64,000 nt of DNA from Calothrix sp. PCC 7103. Its GTDB lineage: Bacteria > Cyanobacteriota > Cyanobacteriia > Cyanobacteriales > Nostocaceae. The notes under the pieces are model-generated. The model was not told the origin of the DNA, made no database searches, and saw only the letters and a program-made list of their open reading frames with translations. The position numbers and the translations under genes were made by a program. The stretch is taken from assembly GCF_000331305.1 (NCBI RefSeq), contig NZ_KB217483.1, forward strand, positions 768,340 to 832,339, in the 5' to 3' direction. The stretch's first letter is position 1. Every line of letters begins with the position of its first letter. Of this stretch, positions 34,655-43,750 are shown piece by piece.

Positions 34655-36232
34655 ATGTTAAAACCCAAGCCAACGAAAAAAAGGACAAGAAAAAATCGGT
34701 CGTATGTAACTTCGCCTCTGAATTATTCTAAGTATAATTCGATTACATGGCGGTTATTTAGCACAATTAAACGCTTATCTCCAAGCTGGCAGGCTACTAT
34801 TCCCCTAGCCTCAATAATTGTGTTGGCATGGGGTTATGCTGCAGTCGCGCAAACACCTGCTGGACCTACTACTGGCGATTTAAAAGTTGCATTAGATACA
34901 TTATGGGTTGCAATCGCAGCGTTTCTAGTCTTCTTTATGAATGCCGGATTCTGTATGTTAGAAACCGGGTTCTGTCGTCAGAAGAATGCTGTTAACGTTC
35001 TTGCAAAGAATTTGATTGTATTTGCATTAGCGACACTTGCATTTTGGGCGATTGGCTTTGGGTTGATGTTCGGTGATGGTAACGATTTTATCGGTTTGAG
35101 TGGATTCTTTTTGAATGGCACCGATAATAGTCCTGCCGTAGGTGATGCTTACAAAGGAGTTTTTGGTTCTCTAAATTGGGCTGGTGTACCCCTTGAAGCA
35201 AAATTCTTGTTCCAATTAGTCTTTGCTGGGACTGCTGCCACTATTGTTTCTGGCGCCGTTGCCGAAAGGATAAAATTTGTTGACTTCTTAATTTTTAGCC
35301 TTTTACTTGTTGGTATAGCTTACCCAATTACTGGACACTGGATTTGGGGTGCTGGTTGGTTAGCTGACATGGGCTTTTTTGACTTTGCTGGTTCCACCGT
35401 TGTTCACTCAGTTGGTGGTTGGGCAGCTTTGATGGGTGCAGCTTTCTTAGGACCCCGTATTGGTAAATATCAAGGTAAGCAAGCGGTCGCGATACCTGGC
35501 CATAATATGAGTATTGCTACCCTTGGTTGTTTAATTCTTTGGTTAGGTTGGTTTGGTTTTAACCCAGGTTCTGTAATGGCAGCTGACCCTAAAGCAATTA
35601 CTCACATTGCTTTGACAACTAACATGGCAGGTGCTGTTGGTGGAATTGCGGCAACTGTTACTGCATGGTTATACCTGAAAAAACCTGACCTATCGATGAT
35701 TATCAATGGTGTTCTAGCAGGTTTAGTAGGAGTCACTGCTGCTTGTGCTTACGTTAGTATTGCTAGTTCCATTGTCATTGGTTTAATTGCTGGTATAATT
35801 GTCGTCTTCTCTGTCACCTTCTTTGACCGTTTAGGTATAGATGACCCTGTTGGCGCCACTTCCGTACACTTAGTATGTGGTATTTGGGGTACTTTAGCAG
35901 TCGGATTATTTTCAGTTGGACCTGGTGGTTATCCTTGGATGGTTGACCTTGCTGGTAAACCTGTTGGACCTCACGGTTTATTTATGGGTGGTGGACTTTC
36001 ATCGCTTATTCCACAACTTGTAGGTATTGTCTCTGTTGGCGGAATGGCAGTACTTCTGAGTACAATATTTTGGATTGCACTCAAATCTACTTTGGGTATT
36101 CGCGTTACTACTGCTGAGGAAATCGAAGGTTTGGATATCAGCGAACATGGTATGGAAGCTTACCACGGATTTGTGAAAGAAGCAGACACCGCTGGATTTG
36201 CTGAACCCTCACATTACGACAAAAAAGCGTAA
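34655..36232 (+). CDS. amt: Ammonium transporter (Amt family)
   Basis: A 525-residue inner-membrane channel that moves ammonium/ammonia. After a basic N-terminal extension (~1-45) and a signal-like helix ending AAVAQ, eleven membrane segments follow. Family blocks are present: [73 protein letters not shown], and [17 protein letters not shown] containing the second pore His. The first pore His is in VVHSVGG. The C-terminal tail ([18 protein letters not shown]) is the usual PII-binding tail. Single gene, with a long structured leader and a strong terminator. Nitrogen control is expected. Confidence 0.95.
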   Translation: MLKPKPTKKRTRKNRSYVTSPLNYSKYNSITWRLFSTIKRLSPSWQATIPLASIIVLAWGYAAVAQTPAGPTTGDLKVALDTLWVAIAAFLVFFMNAGFCMLETGFCRQKNAVNVLAKNLIVFALATLAFWAIGFGLMFGDGNDFIGLSGFFLNGTDNSPAVGDAYKGVFGSLNWAGVPLEAKFLFQLVFAGTAATIVSGAVAERIKFVDFLIFSLLLVGIAYPITGHWIWGAGWLADMGFFDFAGSTVVHSVGGWAALMGAAFLGPRIGKYQGKQAVAIPGHNMSIATLGCLILWLGWFGFNPGSVMAADPKAITHIALTTNMAGAVGGIAATVTAWLYLKKPDLSMIINGVLAGLVGVTAACAYVSIASSIVIGLIAGIIVVFSVTFFDRLGIDDPVGATSVHLVCGIWGTLAVGLFSVGPGGYPWMVDLAGKPVGPHGLFMGGGLSSLIPQLVGIVSVGGMAVLLSTIFWIALKSTLGIRVTTAEEIEGLDISEHGMEAYHGFVKEADTAGFAEPSHYDKKA

Positions 36233-36245
36233 TCATATCATTCTC

Positions 36246-36271
36246 AACGCCATTCATATGGCGTTTTTTTT
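36246..36271 (+). terminator. Rho-independent terminator after amt
   Basis: AACGCCAT-TCAT-ATGGCGTT followed by a run of eight T residues, 14 bp after the stop codon. A textbook intrinsic terminator. Confidence 0.9.
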
Positions 36272-36278
36272 GACATAT

Positions 36279-36316
36279 CAAACATCTAAACATTTAAACA
36301 TTTAAACATTCAAAAA
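36279..36316. repeat. AACATCTAA/AACATTTAA tandem short repeats
   Basis: Four near-identical 9-bp units in a row (AAACATCT, AAACATTT, AAACATTT, AAACATTC). Similar clusters lie at 33325, 37815, 42721, 42950, 46580 and 52150. Confidence 0.6.
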
Positions 36317-36388
36317 TTGCGGTGCCATGTTTCATACCATCAAACACCTGGCGCCAGATGATATAATATTGACTTTACACACGGTCAA

Positions 36389-36931
36389 ATGACTTCACCC
36401 TCACAGTTTGATGTCTTTCTTTGCCACAACAGCAAAGATAAACTAGAAGTAAAACAGATAGGAGAACAATTAACAAAACAGAGCATTAAACCTTGGCTGG
36501 ATGAATGGGAGTTTCGTCCTGGTTTTCCTTGGCAACGTACACTTGAAACGCAGATAGAAAATATTAAAGCAGCAGCAGTGTTTATTGGCAGTAGTGGTTT
36601 AGGACCTTGGCAAGAACTTGAAATAGAAGCTTTCTTGCGTGAGTTTGTAAAAAGAGAATGTCCTGTAATTCCAGTCTTACTTTCCACTGCACCCGATAAG
36701 CCAAAACTGCCAGTATTTCTAAGTGGTCACATGTGGGTAGACTTTCGACAACCACAACCTGAACCAATGACACAATTAATTTGGGGAATTACTGGACAAA
36801 AGCCACAAATATCCACGAACCCAGAAAAATCAACCAAAACCTTTAGATTTGAAGTTGTCACTGTCAACCAAACTGGCGCCATTATTAAACGTGAAAATCG
36901 AAGTGCTGAATATTTCACCGAAAAACCTTGA
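36389..36931 (+). CDS. TIR-domain protein, 5' part of a frameshifted TIR-FGE gene
   Basis: A TIR domain fills residues ~5-140: FDVFLCHNSKDK, IKPWLDEWEFRPG and AAVFIGSSGLGPWQELEIEAFL, with the conserved Glu in the WQELE block, the position of the NAD-cleaving Glu in active TIRs. It is followed by the linker FRFEVVTVNQTGAIIKREN that in cyanobacterial homologues leads straight into a formylglycine-generating-enzyme (FGE) domain. Here the frame ends after YFTEKP because the run GAAAAAC has one A too many. Removing an A gives YFTENLDNNVTL and joins the next frame. TIR-FGE proteins may belong to signalling or defence systems. Confidence 0.85.
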   Translation: MTSPSQFDVFLCHNSKDKLEVKQIGEQLTKQSIKPWLDEWEFRPGFPWQRTLETQIENIKAAAVFIGSSGLGPWQELEIEAFLREFVKRECPVIPVLLSTAPDKPKLPVFLSGHMWVDFRQPQPEPMTQLIWGITGQKPQISTNPEKSTKTFRFEVVTVNQTGAIIKRENRSAEYFTEKP

Positions 36932-37679
36932 CAATAACGTCACCCTAGATATCGTATCTATTCCAGGTGGCACTTTTTTAATGGGGGCGCCGGATAATGA
37001 AAAAGGTAGCAGCGATTATGAACGCCCACAACACTATGTTACCGTTCAACCATTTTTCATGGGTAAATACCCTATTACTCAACCACAATGGCGCGCGGTT
37101 GCTGCATTACCAGAAATAAATCGTCACCTTAATCCTGAACCATCACACTTTAATGGACATAATTTGCCTGTAGAATGTGTTTCATGGTCTGATGCAGTAG
37201 AGTTTTGTGAACGACTTTCTAAATTCAGCGGACGTAATTACAGGCTACCAAGCGAAGCTGAATGGGAATATGCTTGCCGCGCTGGAACTACAACACCATT
37301 CTATTTTGGTGAGAGTATTACAACCAAAATAGCTAATTTCAATGGTGAGTTTCAATATGCAGATGCTCCAAAAGGTGAATATAAACAAAAAACTACTTCT
37401 GTAGGATTTTTTCCTTCTAATCCCTTTGGTTTATGTGATATTCATGGTAATGTTTGGGAATGGTGTGCTGATGATTGGCACGAAAATTATTCTGGGGTGC
37501 CTAACAATGGAAGTGTTTGGACATCTAATCATTCTAATCTAAAGGCGCTGCGTGGTGGTGCGTGGGACTACGATCCGTATAACTGCCGTTCTGCTTTTCG
37601 CTTTTGGTATCTTCCCGACCTCGATGGTATCAATATCGGCTTTCGGGTGGTGTGTGATAGTGCGACGAGGACTCGTTAG
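36932..37679 (+). pseudogene. FGE/SUMF1-like domain, 3' part of the frameshifted TIR-FGE gene
   Basis: The domain reads VSIPGGTFLMGAPDNEKG, PFFMGKYPITQPQW, PVECVSWSDAVEFC, YRLPSEAEWEYACRAG, DIHGNVWEWCADDW, LRGGAWDYDPYNCRSAFR and IGFRVVCD: a complete formylglycine-generating-enzyme-type fold of about 245 residues. It has no start of its own; an out-of-phase ATG at 36849 exists but would translate linker sequence in the wrong frame. The domain is likely intact in all but its link to TIR. Many cyanobacterial copies have no sulfatase partner and act as binding modules. Confidence 0.8.
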
Positions 37680-38219
37680 CCCTTTACACTTTTCCTATCT
37701 TACTCTTTCCCCTTTTTCCTAGCAAAGCGAGTCGATTTTTCTCATCCCATATTCAGATTGATTTATACGCTTAGTGCGCTGTTTTTACTATTTTAATTAA
37801 AAATTACATTTAAGCGTCTAGATGTTTAGATGTTTATGTTTCCCCACGCCTTTACATTATTTATTTTGTTTTTAATTCAAAATAATTACAACGCTGGGCG
37901 CCTATTTCTAAACTCTTGATGTACTATGCAAGGCGCCTAAACTATAATATAGACAGGACTTACGCGAGAATTTTGTCATGAGTCCCGCAGTGAAGCATCG
38001 AGCGAGATTCTAACAGTAAGGGTAAATGCTCCGCATTACGCTACGTGACTTACGCATTTTTACTACTTAATAGTTTCCGTCTTAAATGAGCGTTTGTCTA
38101 AACTTCACCTAATTTTATGCTTTTAAGTCTTCTAAAATATTTAATATCTCATTTGTGATTATTTAGTAAAAATCACATTGTAGAGACGTGATTAATCACG
38201 TCTCTACAAAAATATAATT
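37680..38219. other. Spacer with several dispersed repeats
   Basis: No gene is supported. It contains ATGTTTAGATG units (37815-37842), two GGCGCC sites 35 bp apart (37897, 37932), a stretch at 37960-38060 framed by GACTTACGC in direct orientation, and the GTAGAGACG palindrome at 38178-38209. Confidence 0.5.
38178..38209. repeat. TTGTAGAGACGTGATT palindrome
   Basis: A perfect 32-bp palindrome with arms TTGTAGAGACGTGATT and AATCACGTCTCTACAA. It ends 10 bp before the last codon of the nuclease-like pseudogene. Confidence 0.7.
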
Positions 38220-38633
38220 TTATGTTATACAATTTCCTATGTGACGCATGATTTTTAGGACTTCATATAAATCTCCCTGATTCAGAATACTGAATTTGCG
38301 CGATAATCCATATACAGGGTTTTATTGCTGTAGCAGCTTTATAAAAATAAAGTCTTCTCCTCTTGTCAAGAGTCCATATGCTGGTTTTCATGAATTTAGA
38401 TTTGTCAGCATGTATGCTAGTGCTTGGGGTATTCCTAAGCTGAGAGAGAATGTTGTATGTTTTACTTCGATAACCCAAGTTCAAAATTGATTTTGTACAA
38501 CCAGCGCATCTATTCGTCCTTGTAATATCTCTTCTTCTGCTTCAACTTCTAATGTTACTGATTTTTCAAAGCGTGTGTTAAAAGGGGCATCATAAAAACC
38601 TGCTATATCTAATAGGGAAGCAACTATCATCAT
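38220..38633 (-). pseudogene. Restriction-endonuclease-like (PD-(D/E)XK) gene with three in-frame stops
   Basis: One reading frame gives MMIVASLLDIAGFYDAPF, then ILQGRIDALVVQNQF, stop, WVIEVKHTTFSLSLGI, then ALAYMLTNLNS, stop, KPAYGLLTRGEDFIFI, stop, and YGLSRKFSILNQGDLY. GRIDALVVQ followed by WVIEVK is the D…ExK nuclease core. The stops are at 38481-38483, 38388-38390 and 38322-38324, with no frameshift. Homologues from memory are small cyanobacterial proteins related to the type I restriction R-subunit N-terminus. Decaying gene. Confidence 0.7.
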
Positions 38634-38823
38634 TTTTACCGGTTAAAATTTTACTTTAAAATAAGCTTCAAAACCTTTAAGATGCTACCCTGTGGGAAAA
38701 CTGCGTTAACGTTCCTTAGCATGACAAAAGTTCAGATTTTACCCGTTTACAGTATAACTCATCCGTTACATCCCGTTGCAAACAACCCTCCCTAATTTTA
38801 TGACATCGAACAATAGTTTTTGC

Positions 38824-38850
38824 TGGGTTGGGTGTAGGAACCCAACCTAC
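38824..38850. repeat. GGGTTGGGT…ACCCAACCTAC inverted repeat
   Basis: Arms GTTGGGT and ACCCAAC with a five-base loop, of the same family as 3894 and 7249. It lies 20 bp after the stop codon of the minus-strand DUF3082 gene and may end its transcript. Confidence 0.6.
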
Positions 38851-38869
38851 GAATAATCTGCGTCTTTAG

Positions 38870-39196
38870 TTAGGTGTTTGGGGATTGTTTTTTGGAGTTT
38901 TGTACTAGTAGCTGTATTCCTAATGCTAGTAGACCTATTGCGACTATTCCAAAGACCCATATTCCTAGTGATACTACTCCTACTACTAGGGAGCGGACTA
39001 CTGAGGAGATGTTTGCTACTATTTGGTTGGTTGTGTGTATGGGTTTGTTGGCAAAGGTTGTTGCTATTGCACTTGTTAGGTTATATGAACCGTATGACAT
39101 TGCACCAGCTAAGAAGGCGCCTATCGTACACTTTAATGGTGTTATAGTTTCCTTAACTGGTGTTTCTGGTTCTTTGACTATCTTTTCTTCACTCAT
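38870..39196 (-). CDS. DUF3082 domain membrane protein
   Basis: A 108-residue protein with two to three hydrophobic segments (IGAFLAGAMSYGSYNLTSAIA; SVVRSLVVGVVSLGIWVFGIVAIGLLALGIQLLV). The pattern TSAIATTFANKPI and the double Gly-rich helix ending GIQLLVQ are the DUF3082 signature of cyanobacteria and plastid relatives. It ends the conserved rsmA-ispE-DUF3082 gene row, 62 bp after ispE. No function is known. Confidence 0.85.
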   Translation of the reverse strand: MSEEKIVKEPETPVKETITPLKCTIGAFLAGAMSYGSYNLTSAIATTFANKPIHTTNQIVANISSVVRSLVVGVVSLGIWVFGIVAIGLLALGIQLLVQNSKKQSPNT

Positions 39197-39258
39197 ATGT
39201 CACCTTGAATTAATATGGCTATATATCCATATAGATATGTTTATGTAAGTTATGTTAT

Positions 39259-40209
39259 CTATATAGATGACTTTAAATGAATTCCTTGGGAAATTGTTTG
39301 CGTTGTAAACAATTCTAAATCTTCGTCGGGTATTGATGAGCGAACTTGTTGTTTAACTTTTTCAGCATGTTCCAAGGATTCGCAAATTCCAAAGACGCTT
39401 GGTCCTGAACCAGACATCATTGTTCCTAATGCACCAGATGAAGCAAAAGCTTCGCGTAACTCTAAGACTTTGGCATACTCTGGTAATACAACTTTTTCTA
39501 AGTCGTTATGTAACAGCTGCGATATTTCTCTAGCATTTTTGTGTACTATGGCTTTTATCATTGGCGCCGAGTGTACAGAAGAAGCGCGCGCTGTTAAACT
39601 TTGGTTATCTTGGGGATATGTATCACCGTATGTGGCACGATAAGTTTTATATGCCCAAGGAGTAGAAACGCTAAGACTAAGATGCTTACCCAATACTATA
39701 TATATATTGTCTAAACCTAAAATTTCTGCAAGCTGTTCACCTCGTCCTGTTGCTATCGCAGTTCCGCCCGCTACACAAAAGGGAACATCTGAACCTAAAG
39801 TGGCGCCTAATTCTTCTATCTCAACTTTCGTTAGTCCTAACTTCCATAATAAATCTATTCCAACCAATACCGCTGCTGCATTTGTGGAACCACCAGCTAA
39901 CCCAGCAGCTACAGGTATACGCTTGTGAATTTTTATATCAACTCCCCCAAGCTTGGCAAACTGTTCGGGAAACTCTTTTGCCATTAATTCTGCTGCACGG
40001 TAAGCAAGATTAGTTTTATCGAGAGGCACTTCCAAGTTATCACACTGTACACGAATATTCTCACTACCGTTTGGTGTAATATCTATTTGGTCAGCTAAGT
40101 CAATACTTTGCATTACCATTGCTAACTCATGATACCCGTCCTCACGGGCGCCGATGATTTCCAAATATAAATTTATTTTGGCAGGAGCTACTAAACTATA
40201 ACCTTGCAT
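39259..40209 (-). CDS. ispE: 4-diphosphocytidyl-2-C-methyl-D-erythritol kinase
   Basis: Phosphorylates CDP-methylerythritol at the 2-OH in the MEP pathway to isoprenoids (carotenoids, phytol, quinones). A 316-residue GHMP kinase: APAKINLYLEIIGAREDGYHEL at the start, the ATP loop PVAAGLAGGSTNAAA, GSDVPFCVAGGTA, and the C-terminal GTMMSGSGPSVFGI. All family blocks and the catalytic Lys/Asp neighbourhood are present. Middle gene of the conserved rsmA-ispE-DUF3082 row, although here 528 bp of repeat-rich spacer separates it from rsmA. Confidence 0.96.
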   Translation of the reverse strand: MQGYSLVAPAKINLYLEIIGAREDGYHELAMVMQSIDLADQIDITPNGSENIRVQCDNLEVPLDKTNLAYRAAELMAKEFPEQFAKLGGVDIKIHKRIPVAAGLAGGSTNAAAVLVGIDLLWKLGLTKVEIEELGATLGSDVPFCVAGGTAIATGRGEQLAEILGLDNIYIVLGKHLSLSVSTPWAYKTYRATYGDTYPQDNQSLTARASSVHSAPMIKAIVHKNAREISQLLHNDLEKVVLPEYAKVLELREAFASSGALGTMMSGSGPSVFGICESLEHAEKVKQQVRSSIPDEDLELFTTQTISQGIHLKSSI

Positions 40210-40737
40210 TGCTATACATTAACTCATCTGCTTAAATATACCTGTATTTACGCTCGTACTAAGCACTTCAGTGCTTAAAACATACACCCATGTAATAATT
40301 AGAAACAGTATTTTAACAGTATTTTCAACTGGAAGCAAAATGGAAGACGCAAACACCATCTGGGTTATCAGCAGGTTGTAACTGCAACTTGATTGAACTC
40401 CTTTTCCTCTACAAGAGGACTTGTGCTATTAGGATAGGGGTTTTTAACTAGGGTGTTTACTTGGTGTTCTATCTCATAAGTTTTTGTAAGCTGATATTCT
40501 CTTACTCTCCTCTCTCTGTGAACTCTGCGTCCCTGTGCTAAAAAAACTATAAAATGTGAACCACGGTTCACATTTTATTGGTTTAATGTTTTGCTTTCTG
40601 CCCGCATTAACTACTGGTGTCATATTTAACAAACTTCCTGATATACCCGGTATTTCTGCCAATTTTTGTTTGCATTAGCACTAAATGGATGACTTGTAAG
40701 GTTTGCGTAGAGGTGTTTATGCAAGCTCTAAAATTAT
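40210..40737. other. Repeat-rich spacer between rsmA and ispE
   Basis: No gene is supported. It contains a common Nostocales spacer repeat (about 40495-40540, with CTCTGTGAACTCTGCG) and the palindrome at 40551. In many cyanobacteria the two flanking genes are much closer, so this looks like repeat-driven expansion of an operon spacer. Confidence 0.5.
40551..40576. repeat. Perfect 12-bp inverted repeat AAAATGTGAACC / GGTTCACATTTT
   Basis: Only two bases separate the arms. It could be a DNA-binding protein site (two-fold symmetric, operator-like) or the tip of a repeat element; it lies 160 bp downstream of the rsmA stop codon. Confidence 0.5.
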
Positions 40738-41643
40738 TTAATCTTCATCTTCATCCAAAATATCAATTTCGTCTGAGTTATCAAGCTCATCGTCTAAACC
40801 ATCGTGTTGTTTCGCTTTCTCTTTTAACTCATTGCTTAACTGTACCCATTGCACAACACCAATATCTTCACCACGTGCTTGAGGATTTATATTTAATCTT
40901 TCCAAAATTGCAGTCAACTCATCACGCTCAATAACACTCTGCAAATTATTCCTCAACATCTTCCGCTTTGCACTAAACCCCAATTTTACTAAAGTCTCTA
41001 AATACTTTGGGTCATTAGCTTGTTTTTCTAATTGACGTGGTATTAATCTTACCACTGCTGAATCAACTTTCGGCGCCGGATGAAAAGCTTTTGCGGGAAC
41101 TGTACAAACATATTCACACTCTGCTAAATATTGTACACGCACAGTTAAGGCGCCGAAAGTCCGACCACCAGGTTTTGCAACAATCCTCTCAGCTACCTCT
41201 TTCTGTATTAATAAAACAATCGACTCATACGGTCTTTCATTCGGATTAGCAATTGTCCCCAATAACTTCTCAATAATTGGTCCTGTAATATTATATGGAA
41301 TATTGGCTACTACCTTATTCTGATGCTGAAACTTCTCAAACCTACTAAGCTGTGATTCTACATCCAACTCTAAAAAATCACCTTGCAACAGTAAAAAATT
41401 CTCTCTCTTCCCGAACTCCTTTACCAACATCTTACACAAATCCCTGTCAATTTCCACAGAAATTAAAGCCTGTACCAAAGGTAAAATTCTGCGTGTCAAA
41501 ACCCCAGTTCCGGGACCTATCTCTAAAACCCTATCTTCCTTACTACACTCCGCTGCACGTACTATGTTGTCCAAAGCACTCTCACTTTTGAGCCAGTGCT
41601 GGGCAAGTGCCCTGCGAGTCCTTACTTCCCCTTTTCCTTTCAT
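40738..41643 (-). CDS. rsmA: 16S rRNA (adenine-1518/1519-N6)-dimethyltransferase
   Basis: Dimethylates two adjacent adenines in the 3' hairpin of 16S rRNA during 30S assembly. A 301-residue SAM-dependent enzyme: AQHWLKSESALDNIV near the N-terminus, motif I VLEIGPGTGVLTRRIL, acidic EIDRDLC, and the catalytic motif IV VVANIPYNITGPI. The C-terminal helical domain has LGFSAKRKMLRNNL. The last ~25 residues are a very acidic tail (DGLDDELDNSDEIDILDEDED as pieces), an addition beyond the usual family end. First gene of the rsmA-ispE-DUF3082 row. Confidence 0.95.
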   Translation of the reverse strand: MKGKGEVRTRRALAQHWLKSESALDNIVRAAECSKEDRVLEIGPGTGVLTRRILPLVQALISVEIDRDLCKMLVKEFGKRENFLLLQGDFLELDVESQLSRFEKFQHQNKVVANIPYNITGPIIEKLLGTIANPNERPYESIVLLIQKEVAERIVAKPGGRTFGALTVRVQYLAECEYVCTVPAKAFHPAPKVDSAVVRLIPRQLEKQANDPKYLETLVKLGFSAKRKMLRNNLQSVIERDELTAILERLNINPQARGEDIGVVQWVQLSNELKEKAKQHDGLDDELDNSDEIDILDEDED

Positions 41644-43020
41644 AGCAACATTTTCAGCCTCTTTAAAAATACAATTTTCTTATTTATTACTTACTTATTT
41701 TTGAAACTTTTTAGACTATTTTATACACAAGCTATTGACTTTAAGTATAATTCATGGTAAAGATGGCTGTGTTTATGATGTGAGTAGTGTGATAGTGGTA
41801 AGGTTGGACAAGGATACATAGGGAAAGGCGCCTGATTTAATCAAATAGAAGTGAGCGTATATAAGTTTAAACTAAATTGGCTTAATTAAATTAACTTGAT
41901 TTTAAGTGGATTTTATACGTTTTGTAGTTTTCCTGATATAGGTAGGTTATTTAAAGAATAATTATAGGTTATTGAGGCGCCTATATTCAGATATTTTTGA
42001 ATGTGGTGTTAAAAATGTAAAATTTGAAACCGCATAAAATTTATCGCTCGTATACAGCAAGCGTAAAAATATTTTATATCCTAACTTAAGATGCATTAGT
42101 GTAAAAACAGGAGTTAATATAAAATGTGATATATCTACTTCCTCAAAAAATTAAATTAAAATGTGCGAAAAAAGTTGCGCTCACTCTGTCCGTGTAGTAG
42201 GACGGAGAATAACATGTATACCTGAGTTAAATTTTTAAAATATCCTCTAATACAGGATTACGCACAATTTATTTTTTTACAAGCTTGATATAAAATGGTA
42301 ATTGACTTTTGTAGAAAAGACTTGATTATAATCGAGTGTTAAGGCTAAAGTATTATTTTGCGCGAGTATTGTTTCACCAGCGTTAGCAAAGAAATTTTCT
42401 AAATGGTTGATGGCTGTCCTGCGTTTGTCATTCAATTATCTCCAGGTGCTTTTATCTAGATATTTTATAGTATGTAAGTTCTTTAATTAGCAGGCTTATT
42501 AAATCTGTAGCTTTAATGGCTTCACGAATGTGTATTATTATTTACATGTGTTACAAATTCATTACTAGTCTATATGACTGGACTTTTGCTATTTTTATGC
42601 TTACACTTATAATTAAGAACTAGTTAAATATAATACACGACTACGAACACAAAGAGCATTAGAAAACAAAATATATTTTTACTGTAGAAGTGGCGCCTGT
42701 ATATAGATTCAATATTATAGCATCTAAGCATCTAGATGTTAGAGGTGACTTATTTACTAGGAATTTTCTTATAGGAATACTACTAGTACACAGAGAGAAG
42801 ATAATTTAACCACAAAGACGCAAAGAAAGAGGTAAGAAGAGAAAACACGACAAAACTTTTTGCTCAGATTCCCCAAACTTAATGACACAGACTACTACCT
42901 TCTTTCCTCTGTGCCATCTGCGTCTATGTGGTAAAAATTCTTACTGCAACATCTAAGTAATTAAATGTTTAGATATTTTGCAGACACGTCCTCTAACATT
43001 CATGCTAAAGTCAAGTATAT
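41644..43020. other. Long spacer with repeats, no clear gene
   Basis: Nearly 1.4 kb between the divergently transcribed rsmA and Uma2 genes. It holds three GGCGCC sites (41826, 41975, 42690), a small GTCC…GGAC hairpin near 42188-42206, AACATCTA units at 42721 and 42950, and an inverted-repeat element at about 42790-42935. A weak minus-strand trace (IREAIKATDLISLLIKEL, near 42515) resembles the N-terminus of a GNAT acetyltransferase, but stops interrupt it. Confidence 0.5.
42790..42935. repeat. Inverted-repeat spacer element (CCACAAAGACGCA…CGTCTATGTGG)
   Basis: Arms around TTTAACCACAAAGACGC and GCGTCTATGTGGTAAA pair imperfectly over about 35 bp. It shares internal sequence with the element at 25940-26038. 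Confidence 0.5.
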
Positions 43021-43035
43021 GTGGAAGTAATGACT

Positions 43036-43653
43036 ATGACTCAGACTCTACCCAAAACATTAACTTTCGAGGAATTTGTCGAGTGGTTGCCAGAAAACAC
43101 AGGGAAACGCTACGAGCTACATGATGGGATAATTGTCGAAATGTCACAACCAAGTGGGAAGCACGAAAAAACCACAGGATTTTTAGCAGGTGAAATTACT
43201 GTAGAGTATAAGCGATTGAAACTTCCTTATTTTATTCCTAAAACAGTTTTAGTAAAACCACCAAATAAATCGTCTGGTTACTTTCCCGACATCGTGTTAA
43301 TTAACGATGCAAATTTACACAACGAGGATTTGTGGGAAAAAGAATCTACCGTAACTCAAAGTGAATCAATACCATTAATAATCGAAGTTGTAAGCACAAA
43401 TTGGGAGGATGATTATTATACTAAATTAGGTAATTACGAAGCAATGAAGATTTCTGAGTATTGGATTGTAGATTATGCTGCACTTGGAGCTAGAAAGTTC
43501 ATAGGCAATCCAAAACAACCAACCTTATCGATTTATGAACTAGTCGATGGAGAGTACCAGGTAACTCAGTTTAGAGGTGATGACCGTATTATTTCCCCAA
43601 TTTTCCCAGAGTTAAATCTAACAGCTAACCAAATTTTTAAAGGTAGTTTGTAA
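43036..43653 (+). CDS. Uma2 family endonuclease (DUF820)
   Basis: About 205 residues. A PD-(D/E)XK nuclease fold with LTFEEFVEWLPENTGKR and YELHDGIIVEM, then GYFPDIVLI (catalytic Asp) and PLIIEVVSTNW (Glu; the Lys position is a Val-Ser pair as in many members), followed by KLGNYEAMKISEYWIVD. Cyanobacterial genomes carry dozens of these and they spread like mobile genes; their role is not settled. Several closely spaced starts exist (43021 GTG, 43030 and 43036 ATG); GGAAG eight bases upstream favours 43036. Intact, unlike the remnant at 33607. Confidence 0.85.
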   Translation: MTQTLPKTLTFEEFVEWLPENTGKRYELHDGIIVEMSQPSGKHEKTTGFLAGEITVEYKRLKLPYFIPKTVLVKPPNKSSGYFPDIVLINDANLHNEDLWEKESTVTQSESIPLIIEVVSTNWEDDYYTKLGNYEAMKISEYWIVDYAALGARKFIGNPKQPTLSIYELVDGEYQVTQFRGDDRIISPIFPELNLTANQIFKGSL

Positions 43654-43750
43654 TTGAGAAGCGCCGTTGTCACGTTTATATCACACCTGATTGCCAGAAA
43701 GTAGAAAATTTGGGAGAATGGGAGCCAGTTAGTAACTAAGGGTCAAAAAA

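Noticed and set aside
34200..34655. NtcA site upstream of amt
   Set aside because: No exact GTA-N8-TAC was found; the closest candidate has a mismatch and no well-placed -10 box.
36920..36935. Programmed frameshift joining TIR and FGE
   Set aside because: A +1 shift at GAAAAAC would be needed; there is no matching slippery heptamer, upstream Shine-Dalgarno-like stimulator or downstream stem that I can see. A plain one-base insertion is simpler.
42400..42560. GNAT acetyltransferase remnant on the minus strand
   Set aside because: Only about 18 residues (IREAIKATDLISLLIKEL) resemble the family start; the rest does not follow.
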